Below, piece after piece: positions 42,969-52,279 of a DNA stretch of 59,764 bases. Positions within the stretch are counted from its first letter, which is position 1; every line of letters starts with the position of its first letter. Under the pieces are notes generated by a model. The model searched no databases. It saw only the letters and a program-made list of their open reading frames with translations, and had not been told where the DNA came from. The stretch comes from Neisseria sp. (GTDB lineage: Bacteria > Pseudomonadota > Gammaproteobacteria > Burkholderiales > Neisseriaceae): positions 1-59,764 of the forward strand of contig NZ_JAUMUI010000014.1 in the NCBI RefSeq assembly GCF_030530745.1, given 5' to 3'. Position numbers and translations under genes: made by a program.

Positions 42969-43706
42969 GCCTTTGGCTTTGCGGCGCGGCCTGCCTGTGC
43001 TTTCCTGCGGTTGCCCGTCAGGTTGCGGTATGCAGTCTGACGGCAAAATATCTACAGGCGGCAGGGCTTTGCCGTATTTGTCGCGCACGATAAACCGTGC
43101 GGCCTGCAAACCGGGCAGCATGCCGCCTTCGGGGCGGCATACGATGGCGCTTACCTGCTTTTTCATGGCGTTGACCGCAAACGGCAGCATGGTGGTGATG
43201 TCGCTGAAGTCGCGGTCGGTCAGGGTGTAGGCGGCGGTCATCACGCCGCTTTTAATACTGCTTCCGTCAATACGCACGTTTTTTCTAACTATGCGCCCCT
43301 GTTGTGCGCCTTTTTCGCTGCCGCATATTTCGGGCGTGTTTGTCCAGCGCGCCACCAGTCTGCCGGAGGCATCCTGTACCCAATGGCTGCTGCTGATAAT
43401 TTGCAGGGGCGGCCGGTTGCCGCACACGTCCAGATAATATGCCTGCCGCGAGCTTTGCCGCACCGCACCTATCGCCTTCTGCACTTCGGCGCCCGGTTCG
43501 GCCGCTGCTGTTTCATATAAAACATGCGTGCCGCCGTTGTGGAACGACACGGCCTTAACGGTTAGCAACCTGTTGAGTTTGAGCGGCAGCTGCGGCTGCA
43601 CGGCGGCCGTTTGCGCTTCGTAATGTGCCTGTGTTTCCTGATTCAGGGGCTGTGCCTGCGCGGCGGCGGCCAGCATACAGCCGGTTAAAAGCCAGTGGGG
43701 TTTCAT
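42966..43706 (-). CDS. Secreted protein of unknown function
   Basis: A 246-residue protein with a signal peptide ending A-A-Q-A before Q-P-L-N. Five Cys remain in the mature part (D-V-C-G-N, E-I-C-G-S, I-V-C-R-P, S-D-C-I-P and none near the end), enough for two disulfides. I start at ATG 43,706, 8 nt after GGAG; an ATG nine bases upstream is too close to it. The stop codon is formed by the end of the inverted-repeat element, so the native C-terminus may have been altered; the last residues (R-P-R-R-K-A-K-G) are basic. It interrupts the usual kdsD-kdsC pair. Confidence 0.65.
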   Translation of the reverse strand: MKPHWLLTGCMLAAAAQAQPLNQETQAHYEAQTAAVQPQLPLKLNRLLTVKAVSFHNGGTHVLYETAAAEPGAEVQKAIGAVRQSSRQAYYLDVCGNRPPLQIISSSHWVQDASGRLVARWTNTPEICGSEKGAQQGRIVRKNVRIDGSSIKSGVMTAAYTLTDRDFSDITTMLPFAVNAMKKQVSAIVCRPEGGMLPGLQAARFIVRDKYGKALPPVDILPSDCIPQPDGQPQESTGRPRRKAKG

Positions 43707-43769
43707 GCCATGCACTCCGGCGGGTTAAAAACGATGGGCTCGGGCCGTCTGAAAACGGTGTGCCGCCGG

Positions 43770-44744
43770 TCAGACGATCCGCGCTTTCAGTAGGTCGTGC
43801 ATATTCAGCGCGCCTGTGAGCACGCCGTCTTCTTCCACCACCAAGAGGCCGTTGATGTGGTTTTGCTGCATCTGCTTCAGGGCTTCGGTGGCGAGTTTGC
43901 CGGCAGTGATGGTTTTGGGGTTGGCGTGCATGATTTCGTCGACCGTCAGCCCGGCGAAATTGTCGCGCTGTTGGAACAGCCTGCGCAGGTCGCCGTCGGT
44001 AAACACGCCTTTCAGACGGCCGGAACTATCAGTAACGGCCAGCATGCCCAAGCCTTTTTCGCTCATGATAACGATGGCGTCTTTCAACAAGGTGCCGCTT
44101 ACCACGGCAGGCAGGCTCCCGCCGCCGTGCATAATGTCGGCCACACGCAGCAGCAGGCGTTTGCCGAGGCTGCCGGCGGGGTGGCTGAGGGCGAAATCGT
44201 CGGGCGTGAACCCGCGAGCTTTGAGCAGCACCACCGCCAGCGCGTCGCCCAGCGCCATCACGGCGGTGGTGCTGGAAGTGGGCGCCAGCCCCAGCGGGCA
44301 GGCTTCGTGCGACACGGCGGCGGTGATGTGGATGTCGGCATGGCGTGCCATGGTGGATTGCGGGCGTGCGGTAATCGAAATCAGGGTAATGTGTTTGCGC
44401 TTGAGCGCGGGGATAATGGCGGTGATTTCGTCGCTCTCGCCCGAATTGGAAATGGCGATAACCGCGTCGCCGTCGACTATCATGCCCAAGTCGCCGTGTG
44501 CGGCTTCGGCAGGGTGGACGAAAAACGCGGGCGTGCCGGTTGAAGCCATGGTGGCGGCAATCTTGCGGCCGATATGCCCCGATTTGCCCATGCCCATAAC
44601 CACCACGCGCCCCCGGCATTGGAGCAGGGTACCGGCGGCGCGGGTAAAGCCGCCGTCGAGTCCGGCGGCGATTTCGTGCAGGCTTTCGGCTTCGGTGCGC
44701 AAAACCTCGCGCGCCCAGTTCAGATATTGTTCGGAATTTTCCAT
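43770..44744 (-). CDS. kdsD: D-arabinose 5-phosphate isomerase KdsD
   Basis: A 324-residue enzyme converting ribulose 5-phosphate to arabinose 5-phosphate, the first Kdo step. The SIS domain (about 35-180) has G-M-G-K-S-G-H-I-G-R-K-I and the active-site H-P-A-E-A-A-H-G-D-L-G-M; two CBS domains (about 205-262 and 270-324) follow. Length matches E. coli KdsD (328). Confidence 0.95.
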   Translation of the reverse strand: MENSEQYLNWAREVLRTEAESLHEIAAGLDGGFTRAAGTLLQCRGRVVVMGMGKSGHIGRKIAATMASTGTPAFFVHPAEAAHGDLGMIVDGDAVIAISNSGESDEITAIIPALKRKHITLISITARPQSTMARHADIHITAAVSHEACPLGLAPTSSTTAVMALGDALAVVLLKARGFTPDDFALSHPAGSLGKRLLLRVADIMHGGGSLPAVVSGTLLKDAIVIMSEKGLGMLAVTDSSGRLKGVFTDGDLRRLFQQRDNFAGLTVDEIMHANPKTITAGKLATEALKQMQQNHINGLLVVEEDGVLTGALNMHDLLKARIV

Positions 44745-44827
44745 GCTTGTTTTCCCGCGGGGCTACCCAAATATGGAGAATCGGGTTAGCATCATTACTT
44801 TCTCAATAAATAACAAGGATTTCAGAG

Positions 44828-45883
44828 ATGGCTATTTTATCGGACGTTAAAGCATTAGGACAACAAATCTGGCTCGACAATTTATCGCGCTCGCTGGTGC
44901 AGGGCGGGGAGCTGGCCGAAATGATGCGGCAGGGCGTGTGCGGCGTTACTTCCAACCCCGCCATTTTCCAGAAAGCGTTTGCGGGAGATGTTTTGTATGC
45001 CGGTGAAATCGCTGCGCTGAAACAGCAAAACCGCAACCCGAAAGCCATCTATGAAACGCTGGCTGTTGCCGATGTGCAGGCCGCCTGCGACGTGTTTCTT
45101 CCTGAATATGAAAAAAGCGGCGGTAAAATCGGTTTTGTGAGCCTGGAAGTCGCCCCCGACTTGTCGCACGACACCGCCGGCACCGTGGCCGAAGCCAAAC
45201 GCCTGCATGCGGCCATCAACCGCCCCAACGTGATGATTAAAGTGCCCGCCACCGATGAGGGCGTGGCCGCATTGGAGCAATTGGTTTCAGACGGCCTCAG
45301 CATCAACCTCACACTGTTGTTTTCACGACAACAAACCCTCAAAGCCTATGCCGCCTATGTGAAAGGCATTGAAAAGCGTGTGGCCGCCAGCCTGCCCGTA
45401 AACCATATCCGCGTGGTGGCCAGCTTCTTCATTTCGCGCGTGGACGGCGCGCTCGACACCACGCTGCCGCCACACCTGCAAGGCAAAGTGGCGGTTGCGC
45501 TGGCCAAAGCCGCTTATCGGGACTGGCAGCAGTTTTTCGGCGGCGGAGCGTTTGCCGAGGCCAAAGCCGCAGGCGCCAACCCCGTACAGCTCTTGTGGGC
45601 TTCCACCGGCGTGAAAAACCCCGCTTATCCCGACACGCTTTATGTGGACAGCCTGATAGGGCCCGACACCGTCAACACCGTGCCCGATGCCACGCTGAAA
45701 GCCTTTATCGACCACGGAACAGCTGCAGCCACGCTCACCGAAGGCCAGGACGGAGCGCTTGCCGTTTTGACCGAAACCGAAAAGCTCGGCATCGACCTCG
45801 AAGCCCTCGCCCTGCGCTTGCAGGAAGACGGCCTGAAACAGTTTGAAGACGCATTTGCCAAACTGCTCGAGCCTTTGGCTTAA
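44828..45883 (+). CDS. tal: Transaldolase
   Basis: A 351-residue TalB/TalC-related transaldolase of the long subfamily linking the pentose phosphate pathway and glycolysis. The Schiff-base Lys is in V-M-I-K-V-P-A-T near residue 138, and V-T-S-N-P-A-I-F is near 39-46. ACAAGGATTT precedes the ATG. A DUS inside codons near 156 encodes S-D-G-L. Its start is divergent from kdsD. Confidence 0.95.
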   Translation: MAILSDVKALGQQIWLDNLSRSLVQGGELAEMMRQGVCGVTSNPAIFQKAFAGDVLYAGEIAALKQQNRNPKAIYETLAVADVQAACDVFLPEYEKSGGKIGFVSLEVAPDLSHDTAGTVAEAKRLHAAINRPNVMIKVPATDEGVAALEQLVSDGLSINLTLLFSRQQTLKAYAAYVKGIEKRVAASLPVNHIRVVASFFISRVDGALDTTLPPHLQGKVAVALAKAAYRDWQQFFGGGAFAEAKAAGANPVQLLWASTGVKNPAYPDTLYVDSLIGPDTVNTVPDATLKAFIDHGTAAATLTEGQDGALAVLTETEKLGIDLEALALRLQEDGLKQFEDAFAKLLEPLA

Positions 45884-45967
45884 CGGGAGTGTTCCAAGTA
45901 TGACGCGGATATTCCGTTCGGCAGAAAGCACAGATTTTGCCAAGATAATATAGGCCGGTTTGCACCG

Positions 45968-45999
45968 AGGCCGTCTGAAAAACTTTTTTCAGACGGCCT
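45968..45999 (+). terminator. DUS-pair terminator after tal
   Basis: AGGCCGTCTGAAA and TTTCAGACGGCCT with a 6-nt loop, 85 bp after the tal stop. Confidence 0.65.
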
Positions 46000-46123
46000 C
46001 AATCCGTTAACCGCAAGAAGGGCAATGCTGTGCCCGAACAAGTTTTCCCGCCGCATATTCCGCAAGCCGCCGAATCGGCTTACAATACCGCCCGTTTGAC
46101 ACACACCGCACAGAACAATCCCT

Positions 46124-47053
46124 ATGAAAATCTGGTTCGGTCGGCACATCAGTCCCGACTTTCCCCACGGCAGCGCCGTTACCATCGGCAACTTCGACGG
46201 CGTCCACCTCGGCCACCGCCATATCCTGCAACGGCTTAAACAAGAAGCCCGCAGCCGCGGCCTGCCTGTGGTGGCGGTGGTTTTCGAGCCGCAGCCGCAA
46301 GAGTTTTTCGCCCGCAAAAGCGGCCGCGAACTGCCTTACCGCATTTCGCCCCTGCGCAGCAAGCTGCAACTTTTGCGGGAAACCGGTTGTGTCGATGCGG
46401 TGTGGGTGCTGCGCTTCAACCAAGCCTTTGCCGATATGGGCGCGCAAACCTTTATCGACAGCCTCTTGCGCGAAACCCTCAACACCAAATATCTGCTGAT
46501 CGGCGACGATTTCCGTTTCGGCGCCGGCCGCGAAGGCAGCTTCGAGCTGCTGCAAAACCAACCCGGCATGGTAACCGAGCGTACGCCCTCGGTGCTGGTG
46601 GAAAACATCCGCGCCAGCAGCACCGCCGTGCGCAAAGCCCTTTCAGACGGCCAATTGGAACACGCCTGCAAACTGCTCGGCCACGACTACACGCTCAGCG
46701 GCCACGTTAAACACGGCACCAAGCTCGGCCGCACCATAGGCTGCCCCACCGCCAACGTGCAGCTTCCGCAGCACCACTACCCCTTGAGCGGCGTGTTTGT
46801 GGTGGAGACCGAAGGCAGCTTCGGCAAACGGCGGGGGGTGGCCAGTTTCGGTTTCAACCCCAGCGTGTCGAAGTCGCGCCGCCAAAAGCTGGAAGTGCAT
46901 CTTTTTGATTTTCAAGGAAACCTATACGGCCAACGTTTGACCGTGCGCTTTCTGCACAAACTGCGTGACGAAAAAAAATTCGACAATATCGAAGATTTGA
47001 AGCACCAGATTTGGGCGGATATGGATGCGGCGAAAAACTGGGTGAAGGCCTAA
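46124..47053 (+). CDS. ribF: Bifunctional riboflavin kinase/FAD synthetase RibF
   Basis: A 309-residue enzyme making FMN and FAD. The adenylyltransferase motif G-N-F-D-G-V-H-L-G-H is near 22-31, with I-S-S/T-type R-A-S-S-T-A-V-R-K-A-L near 163-173. The riboflavin kinase domain (about 185-305) contains G-T-K-L-G-R-T-I-G-C-P-T-A-N. A DUS within the coding region encodes L-S-D-G-Q. Confidence 0.95.
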   Translation: MKIWFGRHISPDFPHGSAVTIGNFDGVHLGHRHILQRLKQEARSRGLPVVAVVFEPQPQEFFARKSGRELPYRISPLRSKLQLLRETGCVDAVWVLRFNQAFADMGAQTFIDSLLRETLNTKYLLIGDDFRFGAGREGSFELLQNQPGMVTERTPSVLVENIRASSTAVRKALSDGQLEHACKLLGHDYTLSGHVKHGTKLGRTIGCPTANVQLPQHHYPLSGVFVVETEGSFGKRRGVASFGFNPSVSKSRRQKLEVHLFDFQGNLYGQRLTVRFLHKLRDEKKFDNIEDLKHQIWADMDAAKNWVKA

Positions 47054-47119
47054 GAGCAGCGGTTCGCGCCGGTTTTCAAAAACGGCACGGCACATCGTAG
47101 TTTCTTTACAAAACACTTG

Positions 47120-47198
47120 CGTCATACTCGGGCTTGGCCCGAGTATCTTTTTGTTGCAGAGAAAACGGGAGACACTCGGATCAAACCCGAGTATGACG
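47120..47198. repeat. 79-bp palindromic repeat, copy 2
   Basis: Begins CGTCATACTCGGGCTTGG and ends AAACCCGAGTATGACG. It matches the 30,763-30,840 element in length, end sequence and internal CTCGGG/CCCGAG palindromes. It lies between the convergent ribF and thioredoxin-like genes and could also terminate transcription. Confidence 0.65.
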
Positions 47199-47237
47199 GA
47201 ACAAATCCGGCCGTCTGAAAAACCATATCTATCCGTT

Positions 47238-47747
47238 TCAATACACCCTGTCCGCCAGCCAAACGCGCCCGCGCAAACCCCAATAGCTGCTGATGCCGGT
47301 GGTGCTGTGTACCGTTTTGCCGTTTTTCACCAACACCACCGTCGGTGTAACCGCCACCTGCCATTGCCGCGATATTTCCCCCTGCGGATCGTTTGCCGTG
47401 TCGAACGACAATCCGTGCGCCCGCATATAGGCGGCCACTTCCTCCGCGCCGCCCGATTGCAGCGCCACACTCAACACGGGCACGCCCGCCTCGTGCAGGC
47501 GCTGTATGGCGGGGGAGGTGTGCTTGCAGATGCCGCACCAGCTTCCCCAAAAATAAACAACGGCGGTGCGCCCGCGGCTGAGCGACGCCAAAGTGGTTTG
47601 CCCGCCGCTTAATGTGGCCAGGGGCAAGCCGGCAAACCGTGCCGGCTCGGCGGGTTTGCGCCACCAATCGGCGGCCAGCGACACCAGCAACACCAATAAG
47701 GCCGTCTGAAACGCCTGCCTGAGCCAATACAAGGCCGGTTTACGCAC
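47238..47747 (-). CDS. Membrane-anchored thioredoxin-like protein
   Basis: A 169-residue protein with an N-terminal helix (about 10-27) and a periplasmic thioredoxin domain. The active site is F-W-G-S-W-C-G-I-C-K (Cys71 and Cys74) with a cis-Pro loop V-T-P-T-V-V near 133-138. It resembles ScsD/TlpA-type disulfide reductases. It overlaps the mscS gene by 8 bases and so is its operon partner. Confidence 0.85.
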   Translation of the reverse strand: MRKPALYWLRQAFQTALLVLLVSLAADWWRKPAEPARFAGLPLATLSGGQTTLASLSRGRTAVVYFWGSWCGICKHTSPAIQRLHEAGVPVLSVALQSGGAEEVAAYMRAHGLSFDTANDPQGEISRQWQVAVTPTVVLVKNGKTVHSTTGISSYWGLRGRVWLADRVY

Positions 47748-48597
47748 CGTTTTCCTCCCCGCTTTGTTTGTCGTCCTGCGCCAGCAGCGGCTGCACGCAC
47801 GACAGCACGCGGTCGAGAATCAGGTTGTTGTCGGTGTGCCCTTGCGCCCACCAGCGCAATTCGAGCGTGCCGGTGGTGTCGGAAAGCGCGGTAACGGCGA
47901 TTTCGGGCTGGGAAACGATGTCGCCGCATTGTTGTTGCAGCGTGCGGATAATCTGCTGCTTCACCGCATCGGCGTTCAAATCGGCAGGCAGGGTCAGCAC
48001 GGTGCTTTGGCGGTACAGGCCGCCGCGTGTGTTAACGGTAACGGGCGAGGTAAAGAGCTGCGAATTGGGGATAACGATGCGCCTGCCGTCGTAGGTGCGC
48101 AGCGTGGTGGCGCGGATTTCGATGTTTTCCACTTCACCCTCAAACGTGCCCGAAATAATGCGGTCGCCGATTTTAAACGGTTCGTTGAGCAGCAGCAGAA
48201 TGCCCGACAGCAGGTTTTGGAAAATGTCTTTAAAGGCAAAGCCGACGGCCACCGAGCCGATGCCGAGCGTGCTGATAAGCTGCGCGGGCGTGAAATCGGG
48301 AATGGCGATCATCATCGCCACCAGAAAGCCGCCGAAAACAATCAGTGCGCTGCCGATGCGCTGCAATACCAGGAGCAGGTTCATACGGTTGCTCAGGCGG
48401 CGCGACAAAAGCTTCACCGACAAAGTTTTAAACAGCCTGGCCGCCAGCCAAAACAAGATAAACGCCAGCAAGGCCACTACCAGATAAGGTACGCGCAGCC
48501 AAAAGGCTTCTATCATGGCCTGCACGCTGTTGGTCATGGCTTCGTAGTGGCTGAGGCTTTGGCGGATGCCGTGGTTGAGTTGGTTGAGTGTATCCAT
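47740..48597 (-). CDS. mscS: Small-conductance mechanosensitive channel (MscS family)
   Basis: A 285-residue channel protecting against hypo-osmotic shock. Three helices lie in the first 130 residues. The pore helix and beta-domain entrance include G-I-G-S-V-A-V-G-F-A-F-K-D-I and L-S-G-I-L-L-L-L-N-E-P-F-K-I-G-D. I start at ATG 48,597; a GTG-started extension of 16 codons has no support. The Shine-Dalgarno match is poor. Confidence 0.92.
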   Translation of the reverse strand: MDTLNQLNHGIRQSLSHYEAMTNSVQAMIEAFWLRVPYLVVALLAFILFWLAARLFKTLSVKLLSRRLSNRMNLLLVLQRIGSALIVFGGFLVAMMIAIPDFTPAQLISTLGIGSVAVGFAFKDIFQNLLSGILLLLNEPFKIGDRIISGTFEGEVENIEIRATTLRTYDGRRIVIPNSQLFTSPVTVNTRGGLYRQSTVLTLPADLNADAVKQQIIRTLQQQCGDIVSQPEIAVTALSDTTGTLELRWWAQGHTDNNLILDRVLSCVQPLLAQDDKQSGEENGA

Positions 48598-48672
48598 AAA
48601 AAAAATCGGGTGCGGTTGGTTGGAAGGCCGTTTGAAATATATCACATCCGGCCGTTTGAAACGGCGTGCTCT

Positions 48673-48835
48673 AGGGCGTGTAGTTAGAAGGCTTGCGAAG
48701 CGGTTTTTTGAGGAAAAATCCGCAGATGCAAGGCAAAAAGCACAGCAAGATTGAACATCTTGCGAGCATTTCTAACGCCGCAGATGCGGATTTTAACCAA
48801 AAATACCGCCGCAATGCCTTCTAACTACACGCCCT
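48673..48835. mobile_element. 163-bp MITE-like element with perfect 20-bp inverted ends
   Basis: AGGGCGTGTAGTTAGAAGGC (48,673-48,692) is the exact inverse of 48,816-48,835, and similarity continues inward to about 55 bp per arm (TTGCGAAGCGGTTTTTTGAG against an ATTGCGGCGGTATTTTTGG arm). No reading frame. A related end is at 59,711. Unrelated in sequence to the element at 42,806, despite equal length. Confidence 0.65.
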
Positions 48836-48862
48836 GAAGCTGCTAAAATACGGCTTTCTATT

Positions 48863-48909
48863 TTTCAGACGGCCTTTTCGGCAACATTCCCTTTCGAGGC
48901 CGTCTGAAA
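48863..48909. repeat. Inverted DUS pair upstream of hemL
   Basis: TTTCAGACGGCCT (48,863-48,875) and AGGCCGTCTGAAA (48,897-48,909) in the hemL leader region, not after a stop codon. Confidence 0.55.
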
Positions 48910-48939
48910 CGCAGCCATTATATTCAGCAAGGATGCCCC

Positions 48940-50229
48940 ATGAACCGCAACGAACAATTATTCAACCGTGCCAAAAACATCATTCCCGGCGGCGTGAATT
49001 CGCCCGTGCGCGCATTCGGCAGCGTCGGCGGCGTGCCGCGCTTCATCAAGAAAGCCCAAGGCGCTTATGTGTGGGACGAAAACGGCACGCGCTATATCGA
49101 TTATGTCGGCTCGTGGGGGCCTGCCATCGTCGGCCACGCCCACCCCGAAGTGGTGGAAGCCGTGCGCGAAGCGGCGTTGGGCGGTTTGTCGTTCGGTGCG
49201 CCTACCGAAGGCGAAATCGTGATGGCCGAAGAAATCGCCAAACTCGTGCCCAGCGTCGAGCAGGTGCGACTGGTCAGCTCCGGCACCGAGGCCACCATGA
49301 GCGCCATCCGTTTGGCGCGCGGTTTCACCGGCCGCGACAAAATCATCAAATTCGAGGGCTGCTACCACGGCCATTCCGACAGCCTGCTGGTTAAAGCCGG
49401 CAGCGGACTGCTCACCTTCGGCAATCCCAGCTCCGCCGGCGTGCCCGCCGATTTCACCCAACACACGCTGGTGTTGGAATACAACAATACCGCACAGCTC
49501 GAAGAAACTTTCGCCCGAATCGGCGGCGAAACCGCCTGCGTGATTTTGGAGCCGTTTGCCGGCAACATGAATCTGGTCAGGCCGTCTGAAAGCTTTATCA
49601 GGGCTTTGCGCGCGCTCACCGAACAACACGGCGCGGTGCTGATTTACGACGAAGTGATGACGGGTTTCCGCGTCGCGCTCGGCGGCGCGCAGTCGCTGCA
49701 CGGCATTAAGCCTGATTTGACGACTATGGGCAAAGTTATCGGCGGCGGTATGCCGCTGGCCGCGTTCGGCGGCCGCAAAGACATTATGGCCTGCATTTCC
49801 CCGCTCGGCGGCGTGTATCAGGCCGGCACCTTGTCGGGCAACCCCGTGGCCGTGGCCGCCGGCCTCAAAACGCTGGAAATCATCCAGCGGCCGGGTTTTT
49901 ACGAAAACCTTGCCGCGCTCAACGAACGTTTGACCGACGGTTTTCAGACGGCCGCCAAAGCTGCGGGCATCACGTTCAGTGCAGATTATGTGGGCGGCAT
50001 GTTCGGCCTGTATTTTTCAGATGGCCTGCCGCAAAGCTACGCCGATATGGCCGCTTCCGATACCGACGGCTTCAAAAAATTCTTCCATGGCATGCTCGGC
50101 AACGGTGTGGCATTCGGCCCCTCTGCCTACGAAGCCTGCTTTATGTCGGCGGCGCACACGCCCGAATTGGTGGAAGAAACCGTGGCGGCGGCGAGCAAGG
50201 TGTTTGCGCAAATGGCGGCGGAGATTTGA
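48940..50229 (+). CDS. hemL: Glutamate-1-semialdehyde 2,1-aminomutase
   Basis: A 429-residue PLP enzyme making 5-aminolevulinate in the C5 haem pathway. [12 protein letters not shown] binds phosphate, and the Lys of [10 protein letters not shown] near 266 forms the aldimine. A-A-F-G-G-R follows. CAAGGATGCCCC precedes the ATG. Two DUS are embedded in the frame. Length is standard. Confidence 0.96.
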   Translation: MNRNEQLFNRAKNIIPGGVNSPVRAFGSVGGVPRFIKKAQGAYVWDENGTRYIDYVGSWGPAIVGHAHPEVVEAVREAALGGLSFGAPTEGEIVMAEEIAKLVPSVEQVRLVSSGTEATMSAIRLARGFTGRDKIIKFEGCYHGHSDSLLVKAGSGLLTFGNPSSAGVPADFTQHTLVLEYNNTAQLEETFARIGGETACVILEPFAGNMNLVRPSESFIRALRALTEQHGAVLIYDEVMTGFRVALGGAQSLHGIKPDLTTMGKVIGGGMPLAAFGGRKDIMACISPLGGVYQAGTLSGNPVAVAAGLKTLEIIQRPGFYENLAALNERLTDGFQTAAKAAGITFSADYVGGMFGLYFSDGLPQSYADMAASDTDGFKKFFHGMLGNGVAFGPSAYEACFMSAAHTPELVEETVAAASKVFAQMAAEI

Positions 50230-50252
50230 ACGGATAATCGGACTTGTTTGCG

Positions 50253-50320
50253 AGGCCGTCTGAAAAAATGCCGCTTGAAAACAGAAATGTTTTTTCAAGC
50301 GGCATTTTTTCAGACGGCCT
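50253..50320. terminator. Long bidirectional hairpin between hemL and argA
   Basis: 29-bp perfect arms (50,253-50,281 and 50,292-50,320), each a DUS extended by AAATGCCGCTTGAAAA. It ends at the argA stop codon and lies 23 bp after hemL, so it can end both genes. Confidence 0.8.
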
Positions 50321-51645
50321 CAACCGTTTTCACCCAAGTTATACGCAAAAACTTTCGATTTGCGCCCGTTTTCACGGTATTCGTTCAGGCGTTCGGGCGG
50401 GAGGGATTCGGACGGAACCGTTTGAAATCCGCGTTCGAGAAACCACTCGCCGGTGCGGGTGGAAAGGGCGTAGAGGGTGCGGATGTTGCGGCTGCGGGCC
50501 TGCCCGATCAGGTGTTCGAGCAGCAGTTCGCCGTAGCCGCTGTCTTGTGCTTCGGGGGAAACCACCAGGCAGGCCAACTCGCCGATGCCGGGATCTGCAA
50601 AGGTTTTGAGGGCGACGCAGCCGTAAATGCGGCGGTCGTGTTCCAACACGGAAAACTCGCCGATGTGGTTTTCAAGGTATTCGCGGCTGCGGCGCAGCAG
50701 GATGCCCTGTTCTTCGAGCGGGCGGATAAGGGCGGTGATGTCGGGAATGTCGCCGGTTTGCGCCTGCCGGATGTTCATGAAGGCGTTGCGTGCCACGGAA
50801 GTGCCGACGCCGTGGCGGGTGAACAGTTCGGCAATCAGGCTGCCGTTTTGGCGGCCGCCGAGAATCTGGGTGCGCTGCACGCCGTTTTCCACGGCGTTTA
50901 CGGCCGATTGCAGCAGCCTTTGCTGGTTGTTCTGCACCCGGCCGCCGGTTAGCAGGGCGCGGGCCTCTTGGCCGGAAAGGTTGGGCAAAACCTGACCCTG
51001 TTCGTTTAGAATTCCTTCTTGTTCAACCAGATAAACCAGTTTTTCGGCTTGAAGGGCAACGGCGGCGGCCTCGGCAATATCGCCCATACTGAGGTTGAAG
51101 GTTTTGCCGCTGAGCGAATGGCCGAGCGGGCTGATTAACACTAAGGCGCCGTCGTCGAGGCGCCGGCGCACGGCTTCGGTGTCGATTTTGCGCACGATGC
51201 CGGTGTAGCCCATGTCGGTGCCGTCGATGATGCCGAGCGGGCGGGCGGAAACGAAATTACCGCCGGCAATACTCAGGGGCTTGCCGCGCAGCGGGGTTTG
51301 GGAGAGGCCGAACGAAAGGGCGGCTTCAATGTCGCTGCGCACTATACCGCAGGCCTGTTTGGCGTGGGTGAGGGTGGTTTCGTCGGTGATGCGGCGGCCG
51401 TTGCGGTATTGCGGAGTGAGGCCGTGCGCTTCTGCCAGAGTGTTGATTTGTGTGCGCGAACCGTGCACCACAACCAGGCGCACGCCGAGGCTGGCGAGCA
51501 GGTTTAAATCGGCGGCGAGTGTTTGGAGGGTGGGGCCGGAAAGCAGGCTGCCCGCAATGCCGATTACCAGCGTTTTGCCGCGCAGGTAGTGGATATAGGG
51601 GGCGGCTTCCCGGAAGTCGCGGATAAAATCAACAGGAACGGTCAT
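50320..51645 (-). CDS. argA: N-acetylglutamate synthase, classical two-domain type
   Basis: A 441-residue ArgA that catalyses the first step of arginine biosynthesis and is usually feedback-inhibited by arginine. The amino-acid-kinase-like domain (about 20-290) has V-I-G-I-A-G-S-L-L near 27-35 and G-Y-T-G-I-V near 144. The GNAT domain (about 295-441) has V-S-P-E-A-Q-D-S-G-Y-G-E-L-L and G-E-W-F-L-E-R-G-F. It begins one base from the stop of the zinc-ribbon gene upstream. Confidence 0.95.
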   Translation of the reverse strand: MTVPVDFIRDFREAAPYIHYLRGKTLVIGIAGSLLSGPTLQTLAADLNLLASLGVRLVVVHGSRTQINTLAEAHGLTPQYRNGRRITDETTLTHAKQACGIVRSDIEAALSFGLSQTPLRGKPLSIAGGNFVSARPLGIIDGTDMGYTGIVRKIDTEAVRRRLDDGALVLISPLGHSLSGKTFNLSMGDIAEAAAVALQAEKLVYLVEQEGILNEQGQVLPNLSGQEARALLTGGRVQNNQQRLLQSAVNAVENGVQRTQILGGRQNGSLIAELFTRHGVGTSVARNAFMNIRQAQTGDIPDITALIRPLEEQGILLRRSREYLENHIGEFSVLEHDRRIYGCVALKTFADPGIGELACLVVSPEAQDSGYGELLLEHLIGQARSRNIRTLYALSTRTGEWFLERGFQTVPSESLPPERLNEYRENGRKSKVFAYNLGENG

Positions 51646-51646
51646 C

Positions 51647-52069
51647 TCAAAGCATTAATATCAAATAGAAAAGCTGCATGATCAGCACGGTGAGCGCGGT
51701 GAGTGCGGCCAAAGTCCAGTTGAAGCCTTCTTTTACGGAGGCGGCAGTGTTTTCGGCGGCCTGAGTTTTGGCCGCCTGCTTGTTTTTGGCATCCGCAGGC
51801 ACCAAACTGTCGAGCAGGTCGGCGATTTCGTTTTTCGACAAGGCCTTGTGGTTACGCACGGCGGGGCCGATGGAGCGCACCAGTTTGGTGTCGGTGGCTG
51901 CGCTCGGCAGCTGTTCGGGCGAGGCCTTGTGCGGGGTGTTGCTGATGTGGTGCTTGGCTTGGAACAGGCCTTCGCATTTGGTGCAGACCACGAAACCTTG
52001 CGCCAGGTTCATTTGGGTATCTTTAACGGCAAGCCGTGCTTTACAGTGGGGGCATACGCAGATGGGCAT
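51647..52069 (-). CDS. Zinc-ribbon membrane protein (MJ0042-type)
   Basis: A 140-residue protein. The N-terminus C-P-H-C (Cys6, Cys9) and C-T-K-C (Cys29, Cys32) form a zinc ribbon of the kind found in MJ0042 proteins. A charged, Ala/Lys-rich middle leads to one C-terminal helix (about 118-139), so it would be a tail-anchored protein with a cytosolic ribbon. It is directly upstream of argA and probably cotranscribed; function is unknown. Confidence 0.75.
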   Translation of the reverse strand: MPICVCPHCKARLAVKDTQMNLAQGFVVCTKCEGLFQAKHHISNTPHKASPEQLPSAATDTKLVRSIGPAVRNHKALSKNEIADLLDSLVPADAKNKQAAKTQAAENTAASVKEGFNWTLAALTALTVLIMQLFYLILML

Positions 52070-52177
52070 AACAGTGACTTTAAGACGTTTTATTATAGAA
52101 GCAGGTATTTTAAGGTTTTTCAGACGGCATGGGAAGTTTGGGCGGGAAGAGGGCGGCTTTTCGGGTTAAACGGAAAC

Positions 52178-52209
52178 AGGCCGTCTGAAACAAATCTTTT
52201 CAGACGGCC
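52178..52209. repeat. Inverted DUS pair between divergent genes
   Basis: AGGCCGTCTGAAA (52,178-52,190) and TTTCAGACGGCC (52,198-52,209) upstream of both neighbouring genes, so not a conventional terminator. Confidence 0.5.
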
Positions 52210-52221
52210 CGTATGCTTCGT

Positions 52222-52230
52222 TGATACAAT
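52222..52230 (+). promoter_or_regulatory. Possible promoter of the AmpG-like gene
   Basis: TGATACAAT is an extended -10 (TACAAT at 52,225-52,230). No -35 is visible because the DUS occupies that position. The leader would be about 43 nt. Confidence 0.35.
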
Positions 52231-52279
52231 AGCCGCTTTATTTTCATACAAGCGTGTGTTTTTAATTTAAGTTATTGAT

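Larger units (their letters stand above)
48598..48939. other. Intergenic region between mscS and hemL
   Basis: This 342-bp gap between divergent genes contains the 163-bp element at 48,673-48,835 and the DUS pair at 48,863-48,909. No reading frame is credible. Confidence 0.6.
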
